Assembly (NCBI GenBank): GCA_963771655.1
Contig: CAVYUG010000009.1
Location: 412,632 to 476,631 of the forward strand
DNA: 64,000 nucleotides
Direction: 5' to 3'
Source of the DNA: JAWVFM01 sp963771655
Lineage (GTDB): Bacteria > Actinomycetota > Thermoleophilia > Solirubrobacterales > 70-9
The notes under the pieces were generated by a model. The model ran no database searches, was not told the origin of the DNA, and was given only the letters and a program-made list of their open reading frames with translations. Below are positions 33,079 through 41,723 of this stretch, piece after piece. The position numbers were made by a program, and so were the translations under genes. Position 1 is the first letter of the stretch; every line of letters starts with the position of its first letter.

Positions 33079-33390
33079 ATGAAGTACCTCATCAGCGCGT
33101 CGCCCGGGCCAATGCCCCCCTCACCCGAGCAGTTCGACGCCGCCATTGAGTGGCTCGACGGAAAGGTCAACGACGGCACGTTCGACTGCGTTTTCGGGTA
33201 CCTGGAGGGCGGCGGCTTCAGCGTCGCAAACGTGGATTCCCACAAAGAGGCCCTGGACCTGATGGCGGACTATCCGCTGTTCGGCCTCGTGACCTGGGAG
33301 GTCCGCCCAGTGCTCGAGTTCCGAGAGGGGCTCGACACCATCCGCGCGAAGCTGGCCGAGGCGCAGGCCGCAATGGCCGGCGCAGGCTAG
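33079..33390 (+). CDS. muconolactone-isomerase-like dimeric alpha+beta barrel protein, paralogue 2
   Basis: A 103-aa paralogue of the gene at 27678: MKYLISASPGPMPPSPEQFD, DGTFDCVFGYLEGGGFSV and DLMADYPLFGLVTWEVRPVLEF. The same features apply: small dimeric barrel, unclear active site. The nearly identical leader and high identity mark a duplication; the flanking genes differ, so only this short unit was copied or both were inherited in parallel. Confidence 0.8.
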   Translation: MKYLISASPGPMPPSPEQFDAAIEWLDGKVNDGTFDCVFGYLEGGGFSVANVDSHKEALDLMADYPLFGLVTWEVRPVLEFREGLDTIRAKLAEAQAAMAGAG

Positions 33391-33411
33391 GCCGGATCCC
33401 GCTCGAGCTCG

Positions 33412-33436
33412 CGCCGGTCGGCCTCGCCGGCCGGCG
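33412..33436 (+). terminator. GC hairpin after second isomerase-like gene
   Basis: CGCCGGTCGGC (33412-33422) pairs with GCCGGCCGGCG (33426-33436) over 11 positions with one G-T, loop CTC. It lies 21 bases after the stop. There is no T-run. A terminator is likely by position only. Confidence 0.4.
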
Positions 33437-33493
33437 TCCAGCCCGGGCTGCGGGAGGCGTATCGTCCTCGCCGCCTGCACTCGAGCTTCGCGG

Positions 33494-34087
33494 ATGACCA
33501 AGAACGAGCGCCCTCCGAGCTACGTCCTCTCCAAGCGCTTCGAGAAGGCGCTCGACTGGGCGGTCGATCTCCATCGCGACCAGGGTCGAAAGGGCTCGAA
33601 CACGCCGTACGTCGGCCATCTGCTCGGCGTCGCCGGTTATGTCTTCGAGGACGGCGGCTCAGAAGACGAGGCGATCGCCGCGCTCCTCCACGATGCGATC
33701 GAGGACCGTGACCGCGCCGGGCTGACCCAGGAGCTGGTCGCGGCCTTCGGCGAGCACGTCGTCGCCATCGTCGAGGGCTGCTCGCACGAGGGCGGTGACG
33801 CCGACTGGCGGACGCGCAAGGAGCACTACATCGCCCATCTCGCCGACCCCGACACCCAGCCCGAGGTCCTTCGCGTCTCGCTCGCCGACAAGCTCCACAA
33901 CGTCCGCAGCATCCTCCGCGACTATCGCGAGCACAGGCACCGCCTCTGGAAGCGGTTCAACGCCAGCCCGGCCGACATGCTCTGGTACTACCAGAGCCTT
34001 CGCGACATCTACCTGGAGCGATTCCCCGGCGCGATGGCGGAGGAGTTCGCGGGTGAGGTGGAGCGGCTGGAGCGAGTAATCGGGTAG
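33494..34087 (+). CDS. RelA/SpoT-type HD-domain hydrolase (MESH1-like)
   Basis: A 197-aa protein made of a single HD hydrolase domain: metal His in YVGHLLGVA, HD in AALLHDAIED and a final Asp in SLADKLHNVRS. This is the pattern of the hydrolase half of RelA/SpoT proteins; the synthetase half is absent, so it resembles a small alarmone hydrolase that would remove pyrophosphate from (p)ppGpp. The substrate is inferred from family only. Its 3' end nearly abuts the convergent WS/DGAT gene. Confidence 0.88.
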   Translation: MTKNERPPSYVLSKRFEKALDWAVDLHRDQGRKGSNTPYVGHLLGVAGYVFEDGGSEDEAIAALLHDAIEDRDRAGLTQELVAAFGEHVVAIVEGCSHEGGDADWRTRKEHYIAHLADPDTQPEVLRVSLADKLHNVRSILRDYREHRHRLWKRFNASPADMLWYYQSLRDIYLERFPGAMAEEFAGEVERLERVIG

Positions 34088-34093
34088 CGGGCC

Positions 34094-35491
34094 TCAGGCC
34101 TTCAGCCGCATAAGCGCCTCGACCTCGCGCTCGAAGGCCTCGATGATCCGCTCGGGATCTGGAACGAGTCCCGCGTCGGCCATCACGCCGACCGTCAGTG
34201 CGCCGGCGTAGCTGAAGATCGAGATGCTCATCGAGACGCTGCCCGAGCACGGCGCCCAGACGAGCACGCCGCTCATCGGCGTCCCGGCCAGGTAGACGGG
34301 CTCGCGCGGGCCGGGGACGTTGGTGACGACCGCGGTCCCACCCGACGAGAAGAGGTCGACGAGGCGCTTTTCGACCTCGACCGGCGCGCTCCCGAGAGCC
34401 TCGAGCACCCCGTAGGAGATGGCACCCTCGGGCGAGTGCTTGATCTCCTCCATCCGCTCGTGGACCTCGCGCAGCCGCGCGCGGCGGTCGCCCATCCCCA
34501 CCGGCAGGCGCAGGGAGACGAGCCCGAACTGGTTCCCGAGGTCGGCGGGGAGCGGCTTGTCGAGCGGGCGGAGGTTGAAGGGGACGATGGCGGTGAGCTC
34601 GTCGACCAGGCTCTCGCGGGCCCGCAGGTATCGGCGAAACGCCCCGGCCACCGCGGTGACGATCACGTCGTTCACCGTCGCCTCGTGGGCGTGCCCGAAC
34701 GCCTTCACGTCCTCGAGCGGGATCGGCGCCGACCAGGCCACCAGGTCGGCGACGCCGAGCTCGCCCTTGAGCGCGGTCGGCACCTCGGGGTTCGGCAGCA
34801 GGACCTTCGCCAGCGCCGCCGCGTCATCGCGCGCCGTGGCGGCCAGGTCGCGGAGCTCCGTGGGGTCCCGGACCACCTCCACCGCCTCGTGCACCACCGC
34901 CCCCGCGACCCCGCGCGCGGCCGATATCGCGCCGCGAGCGGGCGCAAGCAGCGTCGCCACGACACCTCGCCCGCCGCCGCGCGCGCCGTCGCCGTTCGCC
35001 TCGGCGGCGATCCCGGCGTCGGGCGCCTCGTCGGTGAGCGAGAGCATCACCCGGGCGAGCGCGATCCCGTCGGCGATGCAGTGGTGGATGCGCCCGACGA
35101 TCGCCGACCCGTCGCCGTAGTTGTCGACGAGGTGGAAGTGCCAGAGCGGCTTCGAACGGTCGAGGGGCTTGGCGAGCTGGTCGGCGAGGAGGTCCTGGAG
35201 GGCCGCCTGGTCACCCGGCGCCGGCAGCGCGACGTGGTGCAGGTGCAGGTCGAGGTCGAAGTGCGGATCGTCCTCCCAGTGCGGCCCGGTCAGCGGGCCG
35301 CGCCCCTCGACGACCCGCTGGCGGAAGCGCGGGTAGCGGTCGACGAGGCGGGTGCGAATGACCTCGCGGACCCGGTCCCAGTCGACGGGCTCGTCGAACC
35401 ACATCGCCGACGTGATCACCATCAGGTTCGTCGGCTGATCCATATGCAGCCAGGCTGCATCGGCCCGCGACATTCCGTGCGCAGTGGCCAT
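34094..35491 (-). CDS. wax ester synthase/diacylglycerol acyltransferase (WS/DGAT), copy 1
   Basis: A 465-aa acyltransferase that condenses acyl-CoA with an alcohol or diacylglycerol to make wax esters or triacylglycerol storage lipid. The catalytic HHxxxDG motif is RIHHCIADG, and the C-terminal NVPGPREPVYLAGTPM block is present. Start ATG 35491 (MATAHGMSRADAAWLHMDQPT). The frame remains open far upstream but that region is antisense to copy 2. It is divergent from copy 2 with 42 bp between starts. Confidence 0.93.
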   Translation of the reverse strand: MATAHGMSRADAAWLHMDQPTNLMVITSAMWFDEPVDWDRVREVIRTRLVDRYPRFRQRVVEGRGPLTGPHWEDDPHFDLDLHLHHVALPAPGDQAALQDLLADQLAKPLDRSKPLWHFHLVDNYGDGSAIVGRIHHCIADGIALARVMLSLTDEAPDAGIAAEANGDGARGGGRGVVATLLAPARGAISAARGVAGAVVHEAVEVVRDPTELRDLAATARDDAAALAKVLLPNPEVPTALKGELGVADLVAWSAPIPLEDVKAFGHAHEATVNDVIVTAVAGAFRRYLRARESLVDELTAIVPFNLRPLDKPLPADLGNQFGLVSLRLPVGMGDRRARLREVHERMEEIKHSPEGAISYGVLEALGSAPVEVEKRLVDLFSSGGTAVVTNVPGPREPVYLAGTPMSGVLVWAPCSGSVSMSISIFSYAGALTVGVMADAGLVPDPERIIEAFEREVEALMRLKA

Positions 35492-35533
35492 GGCCCCAGC
35501 ATAGGCCGTAATGCGAGTACGGTCCACGAGACG

Positions 35534-36931
35534 GTGACGGACCACCTGACCCCGCTCGACGCGTCCTTCCTCGAGCTCGAGGAGGCCGACCCCTCGTCGC
35601 ACATGCACGTCGGCTGGGCGATGTTGTTCGACCCGCTGCCCGGCGGCGGCGCTCCGTCGCTCGAGGACCTCCAGAGGCTCCTCGAAGCCCGCCTCTCGCA
35701 CCTCCCCCGCTTTCGCCGCCGGCTCTCCGAGACCCACACCGGCGGGCTGAGCTGGCCCGACTGGGTCGACGACGACGCGTTCGACATCGCGACCCACGTG
35801 CGCCGCGCGGCGCTGCCCGAGCCGGGCGGGCGAGCCGAGCTTCTCGACTGGCTCGGCGACTTCTACTCGCACCGGCTCGAGCGCAACCACCCGATGTGGA
35901 AGATGGTCCTGCTCGAGGGGCTCGAGGAGGGACGCTGGGCGATCGCCGTCAAGATCCACCACTGCCTCGTCGACGGGATCAGCGGCGTCTCGGTGACCGG
36001 ATTGATCCTCGACGCCGAGCCCGAGCCGGCACCCGATTCGAAGGGGGTCATCGAGCTGATGGGACCGCCACCCGACGACGGCGGCGGCGGGTCGACGGAC
36101 CCGCTCTCGACCCTCGTCCACGGCGCGAAGGCGGGCGCCGACCTCGCCCTCCACCCGGGGAAGGTCAAGGACCTCTTCTCCCGTTCGCGCGGAGTGGCCG
36201 AGCTCCTGGTCAAGGACGAGCTGCGCGGCGCGCCGAAGACGAGCCTCAACGTGCCGATCACCGCCCACCGCCGCCTCGCCGAGGTCTCGGTGCCGCTCGA
36301 CGACTTCAAGGCGATCAAGAACGAGCTCGGCGGCACCGTCAACGACGTCGTGCTCGCCGTCTCGGCCGGGGCGCTGCGAGCGCTGCTTCGGAAGCGCGGC
36401 GAGGAGCCCGACCTCGCCGGCATCCGGGCGATGGTCCCGGTCAGCATGCGCCAGGCGGGCGAGAGCCTGGCGCTCGGCAACCGGGTGAGCTCCCTGTTCG
36501 TCGAGCTGCCCGCGGCCGAGCCCGACCCGCGCGAGCGCTATCGGCAGACCGTGGAGGCGTCCGAGTCGCTGAAGCACAGCGACCAGGCGGCCGGCGCCGC
36601 GGCGGTCGTGGACCTTGCCGGCATCGCGCCGCCGATGCTGCACGCCGTCGTCGGCCGGCTCTCGCTCTCGCCGCGCCTCTTCAACGTCACCATCACCAAC
36701 GTCCCCGGCTCGCCGACGACCCTCTACGGGCTCGGCGCGCCCCTCCGCCACATCTTCCCCCTGGTGCCGATCTTCGCCAACCACGCGGTCGGGATCGCGA
36801 TCACGAGCTACGACGGCGAGATGGTCTTCGGCATCAACGCCGACCGCGACGCAGTCCGCGACCTCGACGTCTTGGAGCAGGGGCTCGTCGAGTCGATCGA
36901 CGAGCTGCGCGAGGTGGCGACGGTCGGATAG
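35534..36931 (+). CDS. wax ester synthase/diacylglycerol acyltransferase (WS/DGAT), copy 2
   Basis: About 465-aa acyltransferase paralogous to copy 1. N-terminus TDHLTPLDASFLELEEADPS, catalytic motif KIHHCLVDG, and C-terminal NVPGSPTTLYGLGAPL. Sequence identity to copy 1 is clearly low by eye, so this is not a recent duplication; the two may have different alcohol or acyl preferences. Start GTG 35534 is nearest to the family N-terminus. The pair shares a 42-bp divergent promoter region. Confidence 0.93.
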   Translation: MTDHLTPLDASFLELEEADPSSHMHVGWAMLFDPLPGGGAPSLEDLQRLLEARLSHLPRFRRRLSETHTGGLSWPDWVDDDAFDIATHVRRAALPEPGGRAELLDWLGDFYSHRLERNHPMWKMVLLEGLEEGRWAIAVKIHHCLVDGISGVSVTGLILDAEPEPAPDSKGVIELMGPPPDDGGGGSTDPLSTLVHGAKAGADLALHPGKVKDLFSRSRGVAELLVKDELRGAPKTSLNVPITAHRRLAEVSVPLDDFKAIKNELGGTVNDVVLAVSAGALRALLRKRGEEPDLAGIRAMVPVSMRQAGESLALGNRVSSLFVELPAAEPDPRERYRQTVEASESLKHSDQAAGAAAVVDLAGIAPPMLHAVVGRLSLSPRLFNVTITNVPGSPTTLYGLGAPLRHIFPLVPIFANHAVGIAITSYDGEMVFGINADRDAVRDLDVLEQGLVESIDELREVATVG

Positions 36932-36946
36932 CCGGCGCAGCGGAGA

Positions 36947-38200
36947 TCAGCGAGGTGGGCCGGACGCAGCCGGCACTCGCGGAAGCCTCGCGTCGGCGCC
37001 GGAGCGCGCGCGGGCGCTGAGGCCTGCACGACGGTCGCGCACCCGCCAGTAGCGGCGGACCCACGGTGGGCGCCGGTCGCCGTCGACGGCCGCCGCAACG
37101 CCCTTCGTCCAGCGCGCGAGGAGGGCGTCGGCCTCGGCAACCGCCGCGGCGGAGGCCGGTGGCTCGCCGAGCCAGCGCCGTTCGACGTCGTCGCGCTCCC
37201 CCGTGAACAGCGGGAGCGCCGCGGCCGGATCCCGCAGAGCGCAACGGTGAAGACGCTCGTGGCGCCACCAGAGCGTGCGGGCGTCGAACCGATCGGCGGG
37301 GCGCGGCCCGAGCTCGACCGGTTCACCAACCCGAAACGGCTTGAAGAGCGAGGTGCACGGCGCCGCAGTGCCGGTCGCCCAGTGGATCGCGGCTCCGTCG
37401 CGCAGGTCCGACAGCCACGAGGCCGTGGTCTGCGACGCGGCGAGGAGCCCGCCCGCGTGCATGCACGGCGCCGCCATCGCCCCGTTGAGGGGCGAGTAGT
37501 GGGGCCACCGGCCCGTCCCGTGGGATCGCAGCGTCGCCATCAGCCTGGTGGGCGAGGGGCTCTCCCCCGCCTCCCGCCTGGTCAGGGCCCTGCGTGCGCG
37601 ACACGCCGACACGGTCGTTCGCAGGCGATCGCCGTGGCGCTCGGCGAAGCCGGGGATCGTCAGCCCGTTGGAGATACTGCGCACGCCCGACGAGACCCGC
37701 TCGCTCGCCCAGTGCGGTCCCGCCGTCTCGAGCACCCACCCCTCGCTCGGGTCGGCGATCGCGAAGCTGTTGTGGTAGGTGAACGATCGCCGCTCGTGTC
37801 CGCACGGCCCGCCCTGGCCGTGGCGCTCGATCAGCTCCGCGATGACCTCAACCGCCGCCGCCGCGGTCGCGGCCCGTTCGAGGGCGAGGCGAACCAGGTC
37901 CATGCCGGTCAGCCCGCTCGCCGCGTACGGCTCCTTGGTGAACACGGCCTCGTTGCCGATCGCAACGCCGTGATCGTTCGCCCCCATCTCGGCTCCCCAG
38001 ATCCAGAACGGTCGGCTGATCAGGACGGCGTTCGTCGCGGCAACCTGCGGAATCTCGATCCAGGTGCAGCGAACGGTCGAGCCGGAGGGGTGGGAGCGGC
38101 CGGGATGCCACTCGAGCGCCTGGGCCTCATTCGGATCGCGGTCGGAGTTCTTGGCCAGCAACACTCGGTCCGGGCCCACGGCGATGACGCTGTCGCACAC
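36947..38200 (-). CDS. secernin-like peptidase family C69 protein
   Basis: A 417-aa N-terminal nucleophile hydrolase. After removal of Met the N-terminal Cys of MCDSVIAVGPDRVLLAKNSDR would be the catalytic residue; LLAKNSDRDPNEAQ matches secernins closely, as does FTYHNSFAIADPSEGWVLETAGPHWA. C69 enzymes are dipeptidases or amidases. The extreme C-terminus is Arg/Ala-rich and poorly folded in appearance. Start ATG 38200, 81 bp divergent from the aminotransferase gene. Confidence 0.88.
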   Translation of the reverse strand: MCDSVIAVGPDRVLLAKNSDRDPNEAQALEWHPGRSHPSGSTVRCTWIEIPQVAATNAVLISRPFWIWGAEMGANDHGVAIGNEAVFTKEPYAASGLTGMDLVRLALERAATAAAAVEVIAELIERHGQGGPCGHERRSFTYHNSFAIADPSEGWVLETAGPHWASERVSSGVRSISNGLTIPGFAERHGDRLRTTVSACRARRALTRREAGESPSPTRLMATLRSHGTGRWPHYSPLNGAMAAPCMHAGGLLAASQTTASWLSDLRDGAAIHWATGTAAPCTSLFKPFRVGEPVELGPRPADRFDARTLWWRHERLHRCALRDPAAALPLFTGERDDVERRWLGEPPASAAAVAEADALLARWTKGVAAAVDGDRRPPWVRRYWRVRDRRAGLSARARSGADARLPRVPAASGPPR

Positions 38201-38281
38201 GCGATCAGCCTATTGGCGGGCTCTCACGCGGTTCGAGCGCTAGCGTAGGCGGGGCCCAGCACCAGTCCGAAGGGGGTCGAC

Positions 38282-39523
38282 ATGGAGGTCAGTGGAAGCG
38301 CTCGGTCGGCGAGCGAACGGCAACCGTACGCGGACCGCACAGAGGCCACGTCGGAGTTCGCCGCCCACGTCAACCGCGGCAAGGCGAACGCGCTGGCCGC
38401 GATGGGCGTGGACATCGTGGTCGGCGAGCGCGAGGGGGCGCGATTCCGCGATGCCTACAGCGGGCGCTGGTACTGGAACTGTCACTGCAACGGCGGGGTC
38501 TTCAACCTCGGACACCGGCATCCGAAGGTCGTCGCAGCCCTCCGCGACGCGCTCGAGCACCTCGACGTCGGCAACCACCACCTGATCAGCGGGTGGCGGG
38601 CCCGCCTCGCCTCGCAGCTCGCGGCGAGCACCAACGGGGCCCTTCCGTATGCGATCTTCACCCCCTCCGGCTCGGAGGCGGTGGACCTGGCGGTGCGGCT
38701 GGCGCGGGCCCGGACGCAGCGCGAGGGGATCGTTGCGGCGCTCGGTGCCTACCACGGTCTCGCGGGCTACGGGTGGGCGGCGAGCGATCCCCGCTGGCTG
38801 GAGCCGTTCGGCTACGGCCCGCCGGGGTTCGCCCATGTTCCCTTCAACGACGCCGAGGCGCTTCGCGGGGCCGTCGACGAGGGGACCGCCGCCGTGATCC
38901 TCGAGGCGATCCCGGCCACCCTCGGCTTTCCGCCTCCGGCTCCGGGCTACCTCGAGGCCGTGGCCGCAGCCGCGCGAGAGCGCGGTGCGCTCCTCGTCAT
39001 CGACGAGGTGCAGACCGGCCTGGGACGAACCGGAACCGCCTGGTACTGCCAGCAGGAGGGCGTTGTGCCGGACATCCTGATCACGGGCAAGGGGCTCGGG
39101 GGCGGCCTCTACCCGGTGAGCGCCGCCCTCGTGAGTGCCGAGGTCGAGGAGTTCTTCGACGAGAACCCGTTCGCCTATGTGTCGACGTTCGGCGGCGCCG
39201 AGTTGGGGTGTGCGGTGGCGAGCGCGGTGCTCGACGAGAGCTTGAGGCCGGACTTCCTCGCGCGGGTGAACGAGCTGGGGGAGCGCTTCGAGGCCGGCTT
39301 CGAGGGGCTTCCCTTCGAGCTTCGCCGGCGCGGGATGACGATGGGGCTCAAGTTCGAGGAGGACGGCGGGGGGCTGACGGCGGCCAAGCGGCTGATCGAC
39401 GCCGGCGTGTTCGCCGTCTTCGCCGAGCACGACCACTCCGTGACCCAGTTCAAGCCTCCCCTGATCCTCACCGACGAAGAGGCCGACGAGATCATCGCGG
39501 CGGTGCGAGAGACGCTCGCGTGA
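38282..39523 (+). CDS. class III (PLP) aminotransferase
   Basis: A 413-aa PLP enzyme: GVFNLGHRHPKVVAAL, FTPSGSEAVDLAVRLAR, the acidic PLP ligand block LLVIDEVQTGLGRTG, the PLP-Lys in DILITGKGLGGGLYPVSA, and STFGGAELGCAVA. This is the acetylornithine/ornithine/4-aminobutyrate-type fold. The substrate is not set by context alone; it is a different subfamily from rocD at 44-45 kb. Its TGA overlaps the GTG of the kinase-like gene (GTGA). Confidence 0.92.
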   Translation: MEVSGSARSASERQPYADRTEATSEFAAHVNRGKANALAAMGVDIVVGEREGARFRDAYSGRWYWNCHCNGGVFNLGHRHPKVVAALRDALEHLDVGNHHLISGWRARLASQLAASTNGALPYAIFTPSGSEAVDLAVRLARARTQREGIVAALGAYHGLAGYGWAASDPRWLEPFGYGPPGFAHVPFNDAEALRGAVDEGTAAVILEAIPATLGFPPPAPGYLEAVAAAARERGALLVIDEVQTGLGRTGTAWYCQQEGVVPDILITGKGLGGGLYPVSAALVSAEVEEFFDENPFAYVSTFGGAELGCAVASAVLDESLRPDFLARVNELGERFEAGFEGLPFELRRRGMTMGLKFEEDGGGLTAAKRLIDAGVFAVFAEHDHSVTQFKPPLILTDEEADEIIAAVRETLA

Positions 39524-40423
39524 CCGAACGCGAGGCCGCGAGCCTCCCGGAGGAGGCTCTTCGCGAGCTCGACCGCCGCGTCGAACGCGCCCTCGCCGCC
39601 GGCGAGGAGTCGAGCCTCCCGCTGCTGGGCTTCGGCGAGATCTCCCTGGTGCTCGGGTGGCCCGGCCGAGCACCCCCGCTTCGCCTGCAAGCGGCTGCCG
39701 CTGTTTCCGAGCCGCTCGCGGCTCGACGCCTACGGGCGCACCCTGGACGCCTATCTGGAGGCCCTGCGCCGCGCGGGCGTGAGGGTCGTCGAGACCGAGC
39801 TCGACGCCGTCATCCGTGACGACGGCCTCGTCGCCGGCTACGTGATCCAGCCGGTCCTCCCCGCCGAGAGTCTGGCCCCCGTGGTCCTCCGCGGCGAGGA
39901 CCCGGACGCGGGGCACCCGCTGGTGGCGGCGGTCGTCGACGCCGCCGCGGCGGCGGTCAGCCCGACCGTGGGGCTCGATGCCCAGCTCGCAAACTGGACC
40001 TGGGACGAGTCGGGCCTCACGTACCTCGACGTCTCGACCCCGCTCCTGTGGTCCGAGGATGGGCGTCCGCTGCTGGACCTGGAGCTCCTCTCCCGTGCGA
40101 TCCCCTGGGCCCTCCGGGGAGCCCTCCGCCGCCTGCTCGTTCCGGGAATCGTCGAGACCTATCGCGACCTGAGAAAGGTCTACTTCGATCTCTGCGGGAA
40201 CCTCCTCAAGGAGGGGCTCGACCGCTGGCTGCCGGCCTTCCTCGCGAACGCCAACCGGCACCTCGATCGTCCGCTCACCGCCGCCGAGGTGCGCCGCTAC
40301 TACCGCAGAGATGCCCGCCTGTGGGCGATGCTCCTGCGGATCCGCCGCCTCGATCGAGCTTGGCAGCTTCGCGTCAGGCACCGCCCCTACCCGTTCCTGC
40401 TTCCGGAAAAGATCGAGCGCTAG
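39520..40423 (+). CDS. kinase-like protein coupled to the aminotransferase (one frameshift)
   Basis: About 300 aa after reconstruction. GTG 39520 overlaps the aminotransferase stop. Frame 1 reads to LLGFGEISLVLGWP; one extra C in the CCC at about 39660 shifts the frame, which continues AEHPRFACKRLPLFPSRSRL to TAG 40423. GFGEIS resembles a kinase P-loop, ACKRLP the ATP-binding Lys strand, and LTYLDVSTPLLW a metal-binding DxxTP segment as in aminoglycoside-phosphotransferase-like folds. It may belong to the DUF6206 group (from memory, not certain). Class III aminotransferase plus kinase-like fusions are known, so a joint role in an amino-phospho substrate is plausible. Confidence 0.7.
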
Positions 40424-40959
40424 CCGGTGCCGCCCCTGCCAGGGAGCGTCCGCCCGAGGCAGCGGACATACGACGGAGCCATCCCCCAGCGCCTATAGAG
40501 GCGGAGCGCCTCCTCGTTGCCGGCGATGACGGCCAGCCCGATGAAGCCGACGCCCGCGGCGGCGAGACGGCCCTCGACTTCCTCCATGAGCATTGAGCCA
40601 ATCCCCCAACGGCGCAGTGCGGGCTCGACAGAAAGCGCCTCGAGTTCGCCCATCCGCTCGCTGGTCTCGAAGCTCCAGTCGCCGTCGCGAATCCGGAACA
40701 AGGCGAAGCCGACCGGCGAGCCCTCGCGCTCAGCGATCAGCAACCAGGCCTCGCCGGCATGCATCCAGCGCTTGAACTCACCCCGGCGCCGCTGCCAGGC
40801 ATCCTCCGGGCGCCGGAACGGGACGACCTCGCGGGCCTCGTCCGCGATCTCGGCGTTGTGCTCGTGCATGGCTCGCCACAGCGCCTCGACGTCGTCGAGC
40901 CGCTCCGCCCCCGCCTCGATGATCTCGACCTCGGGCGGTCCTGTCTGCTCCGCGGTCAC
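40420..40959 (-). CDS. GNAT-family N-acetyltransferase
   Basis: A 179-aa acetyltransferase. The acetyl-CoA-binding motif A is LSVEPALRRWGIGSMLM with the R/Q-x-x-G-x-G/A loop, followed by motif B LAVIAGNEEALRLYRRWGM. The substrate is unknown. It shares a CTAG stop with the convergent kinase-like gene. Start ATG/GTG region at 40959. Confidence 0.9.
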   Translation of the reverse strand: MTAEQTGPPEVEIIEAGAERLDDVEALWRAMHEHNAEIADEAREVVPFRRPEDAWQRRRGEFKRWMHAGEAWLLIAEREGSPVGFALFRIRDGDWSFETSERMGELEALSVEPALRRWGIGSMLMEEVEGRLAAAGVGFIGLAVIAGNEEALRLYRRWGMAPSYVRCLGRTLPGRGGTG

Positions 40960-40999
40960 GGGGCGAGCCTATCGGCGGGATGCAAGCCGTTGCGCCGCG

Positions 41000-41716
41000 T
41001 CATCCGCCCGCGAGGAACTCCTGCAGGGCGGCCTTGCCGCCGCCGATGAGCGGCTCGCCATGCGCGAACAGAAGGCTGTCGAAGTCGAGGTCGAGCAGCC
41101 CTCGAAGCGACTCGCGCAGCCCGGCCCGCACCGCAGCGGGATCGTTGCCCATCAGGTATCCGGGCACGAAGCCGAGCCCGCCCCCGCGCGGGCGGATGAT
41201 GCCGTCGGCGAACGCGAGCGCGCCCCCGTCGGCGGTCCGGATCTCGAGCGTCGTGTCGTCGGGGCAGATGACCCCGAGCTGGTGAGCGGTCACTCCCGGC
41301 GCGAGCTCCTCGCCGAAGGCGAAGCCCTCCACCTTCGGGCCGCGCTCGAACTCGTGCAGGCCGACCTCGGCGCAGCGGATCGGGCAGCCGAACGCCTCCG
41401 CGAAGCGCTCGGCGTGGCGAAGGTGGTGGCGGTTGGTGAGGACGATCTGGGTCGGAGCCTCCCGCCCCTCGAACCACTCGAGGCCCTCGCGCGGCACCAG
41501 CGGGTCGACGACGGTCCGAGCAGGCTCGATGTAGAACGAGTCCACGGGGACCCTGATTCGCGGGTGGATCACCGTCCAGTGGTGGACGCCCGGGAGCACC
41601 TCGCGGATCGGGCGGTGCGAGGCGAGCTCGAGCGCGAGCGGGCGGATGAGCTGCGGCCACGCCGCCATCGCGAGGTCGAGGCCGTGGCGAGCGTGGCTTT
41701 GGAGGCGATCGAGCAC
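41000..41716 (-). CDS. MBL-fold hydrolase-like protein
   Basis: A 238-aa metallo-beta-lactamase-fold protein, start GTG 41716. The pattern VLTNRHHLRHAERFAEAFG stands where the HxHxDH metal site should be, so one or more ligands differ, and HQLGVICPDDTTLEIR and LLFAHGEPLIGGGKAAL match later strands. A catalytic zinc site is therefore uncertain. It follows arcC by seven bases on the same strand and is probably co-transcribed. A deletion relic of a close paralogue is at 28042-28181. Confidence 0.75.
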   Translation of the reverse strand: MLDRLQSHARHGLDLAMAAWPQLIRPLALELASHRPIREVLPGVHHWTVIHPRIRVPVDSFYIEPARTVVDPLVPREGLEWFEGREAPTQIVLTNRHHLRHAERFAEAFGCPIRCAEVGLHEFERGPKVEGFAFGEELAPGVTAHQLGVICPDDTTLEIRTADGGALAFADGIIRPRGGGLGFVPGYLMGNDPAAVRAGLRESLRGLLDLDFDSLLFAHGEPLIGGGKAALQEFLAGG

Positions 41717-41723
41717 CGCTGTC

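Noticed and set aside
35492..36784. N-terminal extension of WS/DGAT copy 1 to an 896-aa protein
   Set aside because: The extension is antisense to WS/DGAT copy 2 and has low-complexity composition; ATG 35491 gives the family start.
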